Positions 34,858 to 42,916 are shown, counted from the first letter of the stretch. The stretch is DNA of 50,757 bases from UBA8514 sp050251415 (GCA_050251415.1 JBFWMT010000010.1:1-50757), one strand, 5' to 3'. Made by a program: numbers and translations. Notes: generated by a model not told the origin, from the sequence alone.

Positions 34858-35436
34858 ATGGCAAAGAAAATTTTATTACTTTGTGGTGACTTCACAGAGG
34901 ACTACGAAACAATGGTACCTTTCCAGGCTCTTTCAATGTTAGGCTATCAAGTAGACGCTGTGTGCCCTGATAAAAAAGCAGGCGACACCGTTGCAACTGC
35001 AGTGCACGACTTTTTAGGTGAGCAGACCTATACCGAGTTAAGAGGCCATAATTTTGCTTTAACTGCTGATTTTGATGCTGTTAACACCGCTGATTATGTT
35101 GGTTTGTTTATAACAGGCGGACGTGCCCCTGAATATATAAGGCTTAACCCAAGAGTAATTGAAATTGTAAAGGAATTTTTTGCAGACAATAAACCAGTAG
35201 CCGCTATTTGCCATGGACCACAGGTGCTTACTGCAGCTGGTGTGCTTAAAGGCTATAAAGCAACTTGCTACCCTGCTTGCAGCCCTGACATTACTCTTGC
35301 TGGTGGTGAATACGTAGAAGTGCCTGTTACAGATGCAGTTGTAGATAAAAACCTTGTAACCTCACCGGCATGGCCTGGAGATACAGCTATTTGCCGTGAG
35401 TTTGCCAAACTTTTAGGTGCTAAAATAGAAATTTAA
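34858..35436 (+). CDS. DJ-1/PfpI family protein
   Basis: A 192-residue class I glutamine-amidotransferase-like protein. The nucleophile elbow is AAICHGPQ (Cys near 120) and the conserved Glu is in the N-terminal FTEDYETMVPF. Known members are deglycases, stress chaperones or small peptidases; the function cannot be chosen here. AAGGGGGA precedes the ATG. It is monocistronic and convergent with a MerR gene. Confidence 0.9.
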   Translation: MAKKILLLCGDFTEDYETMVPFQALSMLGYQVDAVCPDKKAGDTVATAVHDFLGEQTYTELRGHNFALTADFDAVNTADYVGLFITGGRAPEYIRLNPRVIEIVKEFFADNKPVAAICHGPQVLTAAGVLKGYKATCYPACSPDITLAGGEYVEVPVTDAVVDKNLVTSPAWPGDTAICREFAKLLGAKIEI

Positions 35437-35446
35437 TAATTAAAAC

Positions 35447-35478
35447 AATAAAACCACCATTAAACTGGTGGTTTTATT
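35447..35478. terminator. bidirectional terminator
   Basis: A 13-bp perfect stem AATAAAACCACCA / TGGTGGTTTTATT with a 6-nt loop and T-rich flanks both ways. It serves the DJ-1/PfpI gene (plus) and the MerR gene (minus). Confidence 0.92.
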
Positions 35479-35514
35479 GACTATAAATAACTGTGTCATT
35501 CTTCTTAATTTATT

Positions 35515-35868
35515 TTATATGTCTAATTCCTCGTAGCGCTCTATTTTATAGTCAAGGCGTTCCAACGTCGCCTTCATGTCTTTCATTCTTACTAATAACA
35601 ATCTGCGCTGTTCAATAAGTAGTTCTTTTCTTGCAGTATTAGTTTTTTCCCCTTGCTGAAAAAGGTTTACGTATTCGATAAGTGCTTCAATAGGAAGACC
35701 TGCACTTCTCATACATTTAATAAACTCTACCCATCTGCAATCTTCCTCGTTATAATCTCTTATTCCACCTTTTGTTCTGTGAACACTAGGTATAAGACCA
35801 ACACGTTCATAGTATCTTAATGTATCGGCTGAAAGCTGGAACTTTTTACTAACCTCCGCAATAGTCAT
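35515..35868 (-). CDS. MerR-family transcriptional regulator (AdhR-like)
   Basis: A 117-residue MerR-type activator: N-terminal winged helix (TIAEVSKKFQLSADTLRYYERVG split over 2-24), the wing GGIRDYNEEDCRWVEFI, then a dimerising coiled coil. It resembles AdhR/YraB-type regulators that respond to reactive aldehydes. It is 55 bp downstream of the aldo/keto reductase on the same strand, and that gene's promoter has the 19-bp MerR spacing, so it is the likely target. Confidence 0.88.
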   Translation of the reverse strand: MTIAEVSKKFQLSADTLRYYERVGLIPSVHRTKGGIRDYNEEDCRWVEFIKCMRSAGLPIEALIEYVNLFQQGEKTNTARKELLIEQRRLLLVRMKDMKATLERLDYKIERYEELDI

Positions 35869-35923
35869 TTTTGCACCTCCTACTATTATTTAATATGGCG
35901 TATAATAATTAATTAACCCCTAT

Positions 35924-37048
35924 CTATTTCTGTCCCTCAAATGCATTTGCTACCTCCTTCAAGCCTTTTATAATCTCAATATGCTGAGGACAGCTTTCCT
36001 CACATTTTTTGCACCCTATGCATTCAGATGCTTTACCATAGTTTTGAGTATAGTTGCCGTAATATACACTCTGTATAGAAAAGCCTTTAGGTGGCGACTG
36101 CTTTTCTGCATTGTATAATGCAAAATAGTTTGGGATTGCAATATTTTTTGGACATCCATCTACACAGTATCTGCAAGCAGTACAAGGGATTGCAACGGCT
36201 TCATTAATAATTTTAACTGCATTATTTACAATGTCATATTCTTCTTGAACAAAAGGCTTAAAATTCAGCATATATCCCGTGTTGTCTATCAGTTGCTCTA
36301 TAGATGACATTCCGCTTAACACCATTATTACATTTTCAAGGCTTGCCGCAAAGCGAATTGCCCATGAGGGTACAGACATATCTGCATTATATTCTTTAAA
36401 TAATTTTTCTGCATCTTCAGGCACCTGTGCCAGTGTTCCACCTTTTATTGGCTCCATTACAATCACAGGCTTATTGTGCTTTAGTGCAATCTCGTAACAT
36501 TTTCTAGATTGAATACTTTCGTTATCCCAATCCATATAATTAATCTGCAGCTGAACAAAGTCCACCTCTGGATGTTCTGTCAAAATTTCATCTAACAAAT
36601 CCGCCGCATCATGATATGAAAAACCTATTTTTCTGATTTTTCCTTCTTCTTTCTTTCTCTGAATAAAAGAAAAAGCATTGAATTTCTTAGCAATATTATA
36701 ATGCGATACCCCTAGATTGTGCAGCATATAGTAATCAAAATAGTCTACACCAACTTTTTCTAACTGTTCATTAAAAATTCTGTCCAAATCTTCTGTTTTC
36801 TTTAAAAACATCGTTGGCATTTTCGTTGCAACTGTAAAAGACTCTCGTGGATAACGCCTCACTAACGACTCTCTTAATGCAACTTCACTTATAAAATTGT
36901 GATACATATAAGCTGTGTCAAAATAGTTAAAACCTCTTTCCATGAAAGTATCTACCATTTTGTTTAACTGTTGGTAATCAATACTTGTCTGGTCTTCCAC
37001 ATCTGTTATTGGTAAACGCATAAAGCCAAAACCCAATTTTTTAGTCAT
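35924..37048 (-). CDS. aldo/keto reductase with C-terminal 4Fe-4S domain
   Basis: A 374-residue NAD(P)H-dependent reductase. The barrel carries FDTAYMYHN (Asp and Tyr of the catalytic tetrad), the Lys in VATKMP and the His in YMLHNLG. After residue 280 two ferredoxin-like cysteine groups appear: CTACRYCVDGCP and CIGCKKCEESCP. Such Fe-S aldo/keto reductases are common in anaerobes; the substrate is unknown. AAGGAGAG precedes the ATG. The promoter and downstream regulator suggest induction by an electrophile. Confidence 0.92.
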   Translation of the reverse strand: MTKKLGFGFMRLPITDVEDQTSIDYQQLNKMVDTFMERGFNYFDTAYMYHNFISEVALRESLVRRYPRESFTVATKMPTMFLKKTEDLDRIFNEQLEKVGVDYFDYYMLHNLGVSHYNIAKKFNAFSFIQRKKEEGKIRKIGFSYHDAADLLDEILTEHPEVDFVQLQINYMDWDNESIQSRKCYEIALKHNKPVIVMEPIKGGTLAQVPEDAEKLFKEYNADMSVPSWAIRFAASLENVIMVLSGMSSIEQLIDNTGYMLNFKPFVQEEYDIVNNAVKIINEAVAIPCTACRYCVDGCPKNIAIPNYFALYNAEKQSPPKGFSIQSVYYGNYTQNYGKASECIGCKKCEESCPQHIEIIKGLKEVANAFEGQK

Positions 37049-37105
37049 ATTAGTTCTCTCCTTATCATTCTAAAGCTTAATTCATTTTTTGTGCTTCCAT
37101 TATCT

Positions 37106-37136
37106 ACATTACTCCATGGAGTGCACTCTAAGTCAA
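37106..37136 (-). promoter_or_regulatory. MerR-type promoter with 19-bp spacer and overlapping palindromes
   Basis: TTGACT (37131-37136) and TAATGT (37106-37111) are 19 bp apart on the minus strand, the overlong spacing that MerR activators correct. The spacer contains the palindromes GAGTGCACTC (37120-37129) and ACTCCATGGAGT (37111-37122). The AKR start is about 60 bp downstream. The gap from here to 37312 shows nothing else. Confidence 0.75.
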
Positions 37137-37312
37137 GAGTTTTTTAGGAATTTATATTGAAATAAAAAAATACCACAAAGACACGGCATTATTATTTGCC
37201 TTAAACCCTTATGGTACAATTGTAATTAAAATAAAGTTCAGATTATTTATTCTTTTGAAATATCAGAGCTAATTCAAAACAATTTCTAATAATAATTAGC
37301 TCCTATTTTCTA

Positions 37313-37924
37313 TTATTTATTGTCGACAGTATGCTTTCTTGCTTCAACTATATTTTTCCAGTTTGCAAGAATACATTCAGCAATTGACCTATCGTACATA
37401 ATTTCAATATTTTTTCTAATTTCAGTTTTACATTCCTCTGAGGTCAATGCCTTTCTATAAGCTCTGTCACTTAACATTGCATCAATAGAGTCACATACAG
37501 TAATTATCCTAGACCCATAAGGAATTTTTTCTTCTGCTAAACCAAAGGGATATCCCTTTCCATCCCATCTTTCGTGGTGGTGCAAAACAATTTTGCTTAT
37601 GTATTCTAGCGCAGATGAGTGTGATAAAATATCAGCACCCGTTACAGGGTGCATTTTCATTATACTCCATTCCATGTCACTAAGTGCCCCTGGTTTGCTT
37701 AAAATATAGTCAGGCACCCCAATTTTACCAATATCATGCACATGTGCAGCAAGATGTATTTCTTCTGTATCCTTTATGGATAGTCCCAACAGCGGACATA
37801 CTTCCAAAACCATATCGCCAACTCGCCTTGAGTGGTATGCTGTATGATAATCTTTCGCCTCCATAGCGGCAATAATGCTTTCAATAACATCATGATATAA
37901 AATCTTTTCAAAATCATCCGACAT
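37313..37924 (-). CDS. HD-GYP domain protein (probable cyclic-di-GMP phosphodiesterase)
   Basis: A 203-residue stand-alone HD-GYP domain. The metal and signature residues are visible: HSRRVGD, HVHDIGKIGVPD, HHHERWDGKGYP and the CDSIDAMLSDRAYR helix. HD-GYP enzymes hydrolyse cyclic di-GMP or related dinucleotides. It has no sensor domain. GGGGTG precedes the ATG. It lies downstream of the feo operon behind a hairpin and may be read at low level from it. Confidence 0.9.
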   Translation of the reverse strand: MSDDFEKILYHDVIESIIAAMEAKDYHTAYHSRRVGDMVLEVCPLLGLSIKDTEEIHLAAHVHDIGKIGVPDYILSKPGALSDMEWSIMKMHPVTGADILSHSSALEYISKIVLHHHERWDGKGYPFGLAEEKIPYGSRIITVCDSIDAMLSDRAYRKALTSEECKTEIRKNIEIMYDRSIAECILANWKNIVEARKHTVDNK

Positions 37925-37946
37925 TTTCGCACCCCAATTAAATTTA

Positions 37947-37970
37947 TAGGGGCAGTGATTCCTGCCCCTA
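37947..37970 (-). terminator. hairpin after the feo operon
   Basis: TAGGGGCAG / CTGCCCCTA, 9-bp perfect stem with 6-nt loop, followed on the minus strand by TAAATTTAATT. The T-run is interrupted, so termination may be partial and the HD-GYP gene may be read through. Confidence 0.65.
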
Positions 37971-37977
37971 TGGTAAT

Positions 37978-38115
37978 TTATTTATTGTCGTGGCAATGTG
38001 CGCCGCAACTTTCACAGCCGCAACCACAGTTGCCATTTTTTTTGTCTTTTATAGTCTTTTTTGCCGCTAATATAATTACCGACAGTACTATTAATCCAAT
38101 TATTAATGTAGGCAT
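37978..38115 (-). CDS. FeoB-associated Cys-rich membrane protein
   Basis: A 45-residue protein of the small family found after feoB: one membrane helix (MPTLIIGLIVLSVIILAA), a lysine-rich stretch, and the tail NCGCGCESCGAHCHD with five cysteines and two histidines. GGAGG precedes the ATG, 10 bp after the feoB stop. Its role in iron transport is unproven; the tail could bind metal. Confidence 0.88.
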   Translation of the reverse strand: MPTLIIGLIVLSVIILAAKKTIKDKKNGNCGCGCESCGAHCHDNK

Positions 38116-38125
38116 TTTTACCTCC

Positions 38126-40306
38126 TTAATTTACTTCCACAGCGCGCTTTGAAACTTGAACATTTTTCTTTTTCCCTGCACTTGCAAAAATGTATGCTAC
38201 TACAGCAATGGTAATAACTATTGCAACAATTGCAGGAATCCAGCTTGCTCCATTAAACAAAGCGCTTCCAATAAGGTTAATATGTAAAGCCACAATGTAT
38301 GCAAGTAGACACTGGTATCCAACAGCTATAAATGTCCATTTCCAGTTGCCCATCTCTCTTCTAATTGCTCCCATTGCCGCAAAGCAAGGTGCACAAAGAA
38401 GATTAAACGCAAGGAATGAGTATGCTGCAACTTGTGAAGTGAACAATGCTGCTATAGGGGAAAGTCCTGCAGCTTCAGCCGCATCCACAAGCTCAAAAGC
38501 AACATCTGCATCTCCAATACTTGTAAGTACGCCAAATACACCAACTACTTCTTCTTTTGCTACAAGTCCCATTACCGTTGCAACCGTTGTTCTCCAGTCA
38601 CTAAAACCAAGTGGTGCAAAAAGCGGTGAAATTGCACTACCTATACCGTGAAGCATGCTGTCTGTCATTTCTTCTACCATGCCAAAAGCACCGTCAACTG
38701 TACCAAAACTTGAAAGGAACCAAATTAATACGCTTGAAACAAGGATAATTGATGTAGCTTTCTTAACAAATGCTGAACCTCTATCAAACATGCTGCGGAA
38801 AACATTTCCAAAGGTAGGAATATGATATTGAGGAAGTTCCATAACAAATGGTGCTGGCTCTCCTGCAAATAATGATGTCTTTTTCAAAATAACACCAGAT
38901 AAAACAATTGCACCAACACCTACAAAGTAAGCTGATGTTGCTACCCAAGCGGAGTTATTAAATACCGCCGCCGCAATAAGGGCAACTACAGGCATTTTTG
39001 CGCCACAAGGAATAAATGTAGTTGTAATAACTGTCATTTTTCTGTCCTGCTCGTTTTCAATTGTTCTTGAAGCCATAATTCCTGGGACACCACAGCCAGT
39101 GCCAATTAGCATAGGTATAAAACTTTTGCCTGAAAGTCCAAATTTACGGAAAATTCTATCCATAATAAAGGCAATACGTGCCATATATCCACAGTCCTCA
39201 AGGATTGCAAGAAATATGAAAAGCACAAGCATCTGCGGAACGAAACCTAAAACTGCACCCACTCCACCGATTATACCGTCAACAACAAGCCCTGTAAGCC
39301 AAGTAGCAGTTCCAATGCCCTCTAAAAATGCACCAACATTACCTTGCAATATTTCTCCCACAAATACGTCATTTGTCCAATCTGTTAAAATCGTTCCTAT
39401 GGTAGTTACCGAAACGTAATACACAAACCACATTATTGCAACAAAAATTGGAATTGCAAGAAAACGATTTGTAACAATTCTGTCTATCTTGTCAGATGCA
39501 GTAAGATGACCTGTGTCTTTCTTTTTAACACTTTTTTTAACTACATTGCTTATGTAATGGTACCGCTCATTTGTGATAATACTTTCACTGTCGTCATCCA
39601 TTTTTTCTTCACAATTTGCTATAGCTTTTTCAAGCTTTTCAGTTATTGCTACCTCAAGATTAACTCTTGAAAGCACTTTTTCATCTCTTTCAAAAAGTTT
39701 TACGGCAAACCATCTAAGCTGGCTTCCTTCAACTTTGTTTTTAATTAATTCTTCAATTTCGGAAAGAGTCATTTCCACGTTTTTGTTAAATGTATGCTCA
39801 ATTTGCTGTTTGGTTCTACGGCTTGCAAGGTTAATTGCCGCCTTAGCTGCATCTATGCCACCCTCACCTTTAAGTGCTGAGGTTTCAACTACTTTGCAAC
39901 CCAAAGCATTTTCAAGAGCTTCAATGTCAATTTTATCGCCTCTTTTTCTTACAATGTCAATCATATTTATTGCCACTACCACAGGAATACCCATTTCCAG
40001 AAGTTGCGTTGTAAGATAGAGGTTTCTTTCGATATTTGAACCATCAACAAGATTTAAAATAACATCGGGCTTTTCGTTTATTATATAATCTCTTGTTACT
40101 ACCTCTTCAAGGGTATATGGTGAAAGAGAGTAAATTCCCGGAAGGTCTGTAATTGTGACGTCCTTATGCCCCTTTAGTTTTCCTTCCTTTTTCTCAACAG
40201 TAACACCGGGCCAGTTGCCCACATACTGATTACTGCCTGTAAGATGATTAAACATTGTTGTCTTTCCACAGTTTGGATTTCCTGCCAAAGCTATTGTAAT
40301 ACCCAT
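38126..40306 (-). CDS. feoB: ferrous iron transporter FeoB
   Basis: FeoB imports Fe(II). The 726 residues comprise the N-terminal G-protein domain (G1 GNPNCGKT at 9-16, G3 DLPGIYSL, G4 NMID), a helical spacer, and a large membrane domain with Gate motifs such as GTGCGVPGIMASRT and IPCGAKMP. It follows two feoA genes and precedes the Cys-rich helper. The operon's promoter region has a TTAGC-N4-GCTAA site, so iron-dependent repression is likely. Confidence 0.97.
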   Translation of the reverse strand: MGITIALAGNPNCGKTTMFNHLTGSNQYVGNWPGVTVEKKEGKLKGHKDVTITDLPGIYSLSPYTLEEVVTRDYIINEKPDVILNLVDGSNIERNLYLTTQLLEMGIPVVVAINMIDIVRKRGDKIDIEALENALGCKVVETSALKGEGGIDAAKAAINLASRRTKQQIEHTFNKNVEMTLSEIEELIKNKVEGSQLRWFAVKLFERDEKVLSRVNLEVAITEKLEKAIANCEEKMDDDSESIITNERYHYISNVVKKSVKKKDTGHLTASDKIDRIVTNRFLAIPIFVAIMWFVYYVSVTTIGTILTDWTNDVFVGEILQGNVGAFLEGIGTATWLTGLVVDGIIGGVGAVLGFVPQMLVLFIFLAILEDCGYMARIAFIMDRIFRKFGLSGKSFIPMLIGTGCGVPGIMASRTIENEQDRKMTVITTTFIPCGAKMPVVALIAAAVFNNSAWVATSAYFVGVGAIVLSGVILKKTSLFAGEPAPFVMELPQYHIPTFGNVFRSMFDRGSAFVKKATSIILVSSVLIWFLSSFGTVDGAFGMVEEMTDSMLHGIGSAISPLFAPLGFSDWRTTVATVMGLVAKEEVVGVFGVLTSIGDADVAFELVDAAEAAGLSPIAALFTSQVAAYSFLAFNLLCAPCFAAMGAIRREMGNWKWTFIAVGYQCLLAYIVALHINLIGSALFNGASWIPAIVAIVITIAVVAYIFASAGKKKNVQVSKRAVEVN

Positions 40307-40354
40307 TATTTTTCCTCCTATTTGTTATTCAAAGCTAACATGTGGTTAAAATTT

Positions 40355-40576
40355 TTAATCTACTTGAATTAATTCAGCATCTGCCTTTCTTAAAGAAAGT
40401 TCATACCCTCTTACTCTTACCTCAATAGGGTCTCCCAAGGGTGCTACCTTTCTTACAAAAACCTCTGCGCCTTTAGTTATTCCCATGTCCATAATACGTC
40501 GTTTAACTGCCCCGTCCCCGTTAAGCTTAAGCACAGTTACAGTTTCACCAATTTTTGTTTCTTTTAAAGTTTTCAT
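40355..40576 (-). CDS. feoA: FeoA-domain protein, copy 1 (next to feoB)
   Basis: A 73-residue SH3-like FeoA protein (KETKIGETVTVLKL at the start, RIMDMGITKGAEV, PLGDPIEVRVRGYELSLRK). FeoA is needed for FeoB function, perhaps by contact with its cytosolic face. It lies 48 bp before feoB and is the more canonical of the two copies. Confidence 0.93.
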   Translation of the reverse strand: MKTLKETKIGETVTVLKLNGDGAVKRRIMDMGITKGAEVFVRKVAPLGDPIEVRVRGYELSLRKADAELIQVD

Positions 40577-40606
40577 CTTTATCCCCCTTAAATTTAATTA
40601 TCTATG

Positions 40607-40822
40607 CTAATCAACCATAATTCTGTTTGCCATTGATTTGCTAATGGCAACCCTTGTATCTTTTACATTTACAATCATGTTTCCGCACATTTCAGAAACA
40701 ACAATTACATCTCCCCCTGTAACAAAGCCAAGGTTTTCTAAAAAACGCCTAGTTTCGTCCTTCCCATTAATTTGTTTTATAACCATTTTTTCACCGTTAC
40801 TAACCATTGATAAGGGCATCAT
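40607..40822 (-). CDS. feoA: FeoA-domain protein, copy 2 (first gene of the operon)
   Basis: A 71-residue FeoA-domain protein (FLENLGFVTGGDVIVVSE, VNVKDTRVAISKSMANRIMV). It differs clearly from the other copy; tandem feoA genes are common in Clostridia. GGAGG precedes paired ATGs, either of which may be used. It is directly downstream of the feo promoter and its palindromic operator. Confidence 0.9.
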   Translation of the reverse strand: MMPLSMVSNGEKMVIKQINGKDETRRFLENLGFVTGGDVIVVSEMCGNMIVNVKDTRVAISKSMANRIMVD

Positions 40823-40884
40823 TATTACCTCCGTATTAATTAAATTAGTATATATTCATATTATTTAGTTGATGTTTATTGTAT

Positions 40885-40898
40885 TTAGCTTTTGCTAA
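40885..40898. promoter_or_regulatory. TTAGC-N4-GCTAA operator at the feo promoter
   Basis: TTAGCTTTTGCTAA lies just downstream of the feo -10, covering the expected first transcribed bases, where a repressor would block transcription. A further imperfect pair (GCTAAAAGCTA on the minus strand) overlaps the -35. Confidence 0.8.
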
Positions 40899-40907
40899 TC
40901 ATAATGG

Positions 40908-40936
40908 AGTTTACCACCACTAACATTAATTGTCAA
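40908..40936 (-). promoter_or_regulatory. promoter of feoA-feoA-feoB
   Basis: TTGACA (40931-40936) and TAAACT (40908-40913) with 17-bp spacing on the minus strand. Confidence 0.75.
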
Positions 40937-40959
40937 TAGCTTTTAGCAATAAATAATAA

Positions 40960-40988
40960 TTGAACTTTTGCTGCTAATATGATAAAAT
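40960..40988 (+). promoter_or_regulatory. promoter of the DtxR-family gene
   Basis: TTGAAC (40960-40965) and TAAAAT (40983-40988), 17-bp spacing; a half-site GCTAA lies in the spacer. It is divergent from the feo promoter, with -35 boxes about 25 bp apart. Confidence 0.7.
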
Positions 40989-41040
40989 GCTAGAAACAGA
41001 TGTTATCGTACCACAACTTATGTGAAAGTAGGTAAACAAT

Positions 41041-41400
41041 ATGAAATTACAGGAATCTGGAGAGAATTATCTTGAGACTATTTTAGTCTTAGAAAAAAGA
41101 AACGGAATTGCTCGCTCGGTTGATGTTGCAAATGAATTAAATTTCTCAAAACCTAGTGTAAGTCGTGCTGTTTCTGTACTAAAAAATGCTGGTTTTGTTG
41201 AAATTGGTGCAATAAATCAACTTTTACTTACAACCTCTGGTCGTGAAATAGCTGAGCGTGTTTATGACCGCCACTGCACGTTAAAAGCATATTTAATTTC
41301 AATTGGTGTTTCTGAAGAAACTGCAGCTGAAGATGCCTGCCGAATGGAGCACGTAATTAGCAATGAAGCTTTTGAAAAAATCAAAGGACTTATTAAATAA
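41041..41400 (+). CDS. DtxR/IdeR-family metal-dependent repressor, short form
   Basis: A 119-residue regulator with an N-terminal winged helix (ESGENYLETILVLEKRN, then FSKPSVSRAVSVLKNAGFV) and the metal-binding dimer domain with DACRMEHVIS, where Cys, Glu and His match the DtxR primary metal site. It lacks the SH3-like C-terminal domain, as in MntR-sized members. Divergent from feo and next to TTAGC-N4-GCTAA sites, it is the best candidate for their repressor. Iron is more likely than manganese because of the feo context, but this is inference. Confidence 0.88.
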   Translation: MKLQESGENYLETILVLEKRNGIARSVDVANELNFSKPSVSRAVSVLKNAGFVEIGAINQLLLTTSGREIAERVYDRHCTLKAYLISIGVSEETAAEDACRMEHVISNEAFEKIKGLIK

Positions 41401-41406
41401 ATAAAA

Positions 41407-41446
41407 ATATATTGATGTTTTTGTAATATACATCAATATATTTTTA
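41407..41446 (+). terminator. intrinsic terminator after the DtxR gene
   Basis: ATATATTGATGT / ACATCAATATAT, 12-bp perfect stem followed by TTTTT. Confidence 0.85.
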
Positions 41447-41455
41447 CCCCACTTA

Positions 41456-41469
41456 TTAGCCATTGCTAA
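41456..41469. promoter_or_regulatory. TTAGC-N4-GCTAA operator before the second regulator
   Basis: TTAGCCATTGCTAA, extended by A/T on both sides, 33 bp before the ATG of the second regulator. Confidence 0.75.
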
Positions 41470-41501
41470 TTAATATTAACATTATAAAACTGGAGGTAAA
41501 T

Positions 41502-41879
41502 ATGTTTTCGCTTCACGAAATTAAATTTTTAATAACACTGCATCACTTAAATAAACATGGTATCTCTTCTAAAAATAAGGATATTGCAAAACAAATGAAT
41601 ATTTCAAAAACTGCTGTATCAAAAGTTACAAAGCCCCTTGTTGAAAACCAAATTATAAAAAGAGAATATGATGGTCATATTTTTTTTACACCCACGGGCA
41701 AGGCTATGATTAATGAATATGTAGAAAAATATGATTCTTTGTTCCATTATTTTTCATATTACCTGAAGCTTGACCAGTCCATAGCTCATAAAGATTCACT
41801 GAGCTGCACCCTGACTATTTCCAATGAAAGTACTAAAAAAATTGCAATTGTGTGTGGAAGCAAATATATAATGATGTAA
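41502..41879 (+). CDS. winged-helix regulator, DtxR/MarR-like, with degenerate metal site
   Basis: A 125-residue protein with a DNA-binding domain of the same kind as its neighbour (KDIAKQMNISKTAVSKVTKPLVENQII, wing YDGHIFFTPTGKAM) and a diverged C-terminal part. Where the upstream DtxR protein has DACRMEHVIS this one has AHKDSLSCTLTIS, so the usual metal ligands are not conserved. TGGAGG precedes the ATG at 41502; the frame is open further upstream into the operator. It could modulate the same sites or sense something else. Confidence 0.7.
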   Translation: MFSLHEIKFLITLHHLNKHGISSKNKDIAKQMNISKTAVSKVTKPLVENQIIKREYDGHIFFTPTGKAMINEYVEKYDSLFHYFSYYLKLDQSIAHKDSLSCTLTISNESTKKIAIVCGSKYIMM

Positions 41880-41921
41880 TTTATTGATTTTAAATCATGC
41901 AGAAAAATATTTTAAATTGTA

Positions 41922-41950
41922 TTGACAAACTAATTATTCTGTGTTAATCT
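41922..41950 (+). promoter_or_regulatory. promoter of the DUF2325 gene
   Basis: TTGACA (41922-41927) and TAATCT (41945-41950) with 17-bp spacing; the operator follows 9 bp after the -10. Confidence 0.78.
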
Positions 41951-41958
41951 CATTTCAA

Positions 41959-41974
41959 GTTAGCAATAGCTAAC
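41959..41974. promoter_or_regulatory. GTTAGC-N4-GCTAAC operator at the DUF2325 promoter
   Basis: GTTAGCAATAGCTAAC, a perfect 6+6 palindrome placed over the likely transcription start. Confidence 0.82.
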
Positions 41975-42001
41975 CATCAAGTTTATTTTAGGAGGTAATT
42001 T

Positions 42002-42283
42002 ATGAGTGTAGTTATTGTAGGCGGTCATGACTGTATGGTTAGACAATATATGGATATTTGTAGTAACTTCAAATGTAAAGCAAAGGTTTTTACACAAATG
42101 CCAGGAAACTTTAAATCACAAATTGGTAAAGCAGACCTCATTGTTATGTTTACCAATACTGTTTCTCACAAAATGGTTACAGGTGCAAGTCAAGAAGCAA
42201 AAAAGGGGAATATTACTATAGCCCATTCACGCAGTAGTAGTTCTTGTGCTTTAAAAAAGATACTAGAAGAACACTGCTGTTAA
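42002..42283 (+). CDS. DUF2325 domain protein
   Basis: A 93-residue protein with the DUF2325 pattern: VVIVGGHDCMVRQY at the start, QMPGNF, a loop IVMFTNTVSHKM, and IAHSRSSSSCALKKIL at the end. The fold looks like a small Rossmann-type domain; the function is unknown. GGAGG precedes the ATG. Its promoter has a perfect GTTAGC-N4-GCTAAC operator, so it is probably repressed when metal is plentiful. Confidence 0.85.
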   Translation: MSVVIVGGHDCMVRQYMDICSNFKCKAKVFTQMPGNFKSQIGKADLIVMFTNTVSHKMVTGASQEAKKGNITIAHSRSSSSCALKKILEEHCC

Positions 42284-42296
42284 TTTTTGACGCATA

Positions 42297-42312
42297 GTTA
42301 GCTTTTGCTAAC
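42297..42312. promoter_or_regulatory. GTTAGC-N4-GCTAAC operator before the DUF3793 gene
   Basis: GTTAGCTTTTGCTAAC, 14 bp before the ATG and next to the ribosome site. I see no strong separate promoter, so it may add control inside the transcript or mark a weak promoter. Confidence 0.75.
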
Positions 42313-42326
42313 AAGAAAGGATTATT

Positions 42327-42884
42327 ATGAGCACATTTGAAAATTTACTAATAGTGCATTGTGCACCAACTCTTTTAGGCATAAAACAGGCAAATTTATT
42401 TTCATGTCCAATTGAAAAACAACAGGAATTTCTTTCTGAATTGGACAAGTATAATATCCTTCTTAACCCCAAGGACATATTTTTCAAGGTACTGTATACA
42501 TGTAAAAGCAGACTTTTCATAATTACATACCGAAAACAGCCAATGCTTAAATCATTAAAATCAAGAAAAGTTGAACGCTTTCTTAAAAGCATTGGCTATC
42601 CCCTTACCTCGTTGGAAAATAGCTTAGATTTTTTAGGAAACCGTATAACAGGATGTGATGAATTTCCCCATGAAATCGGATTTTTCTTGGGTTATCCCAC
42701 AGACGATGTTTTTGAATTTATTAAACACAAAGGTTTAAATTTTAAATTTTGTGGATTCTGGAAAGTATATAGCAACGAAAATGAAGCAAAAAAATTGTTC
42801 AGTCAGTATAGAAAATGCAGAGCATTACTTATTAAAAAAGCAGAAACAGGCATGCCATTAGAAAAACTTTTAGGTGTAGCCTGA
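42327..42884 (+). CDS. DUF3793 family protein
   Basis: A 185-residue protein recognised as DUF3793-like by its start (FENLLIVHCAPTLLGIKQANLF), IFFKVLYTCKSRLFIITYRK, and FPHEIGFFLGYPTDDVFEFI, followed by FCGFWKVYSNENEAKKLF. Members often sit beside flavodoxin and feo genes in Clostridia; no activity is known to me. A conserved Cys-His near the start and FPHE could bind metal or haem, which is speculation. The following flavodoxin begins 33 bp after its end. Confidence 0.72.
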   Translation: MSTFENLLIVHCAPTLLGIKQANLFSCPIEKQQEFLSELDKYNILLNPKDIFFKVLYTCKSRLFIITYRKQPMLKSLKSRKVERFLKSIGYPLTSLENSLDFLGNRITGCDEFPHEIGFFLGYPTDDVFEFIKHKGLNFKFCGFWKVYSNENEAKKLFSQYRKCRALLIKKAETGMPLEKLLGVA

Positions 42885-42916
42885 TGCAAATAAAATTTAC
42901 AGGAGGAATTATTAAA

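Noticed and set aside
37141..37312. Small gene between the aldo/keto reductase promoter and the HD-GYP gene
   Set aside because: No frame with a ribosome site on either strand; the stretch is AT-rich non-coding sequence.
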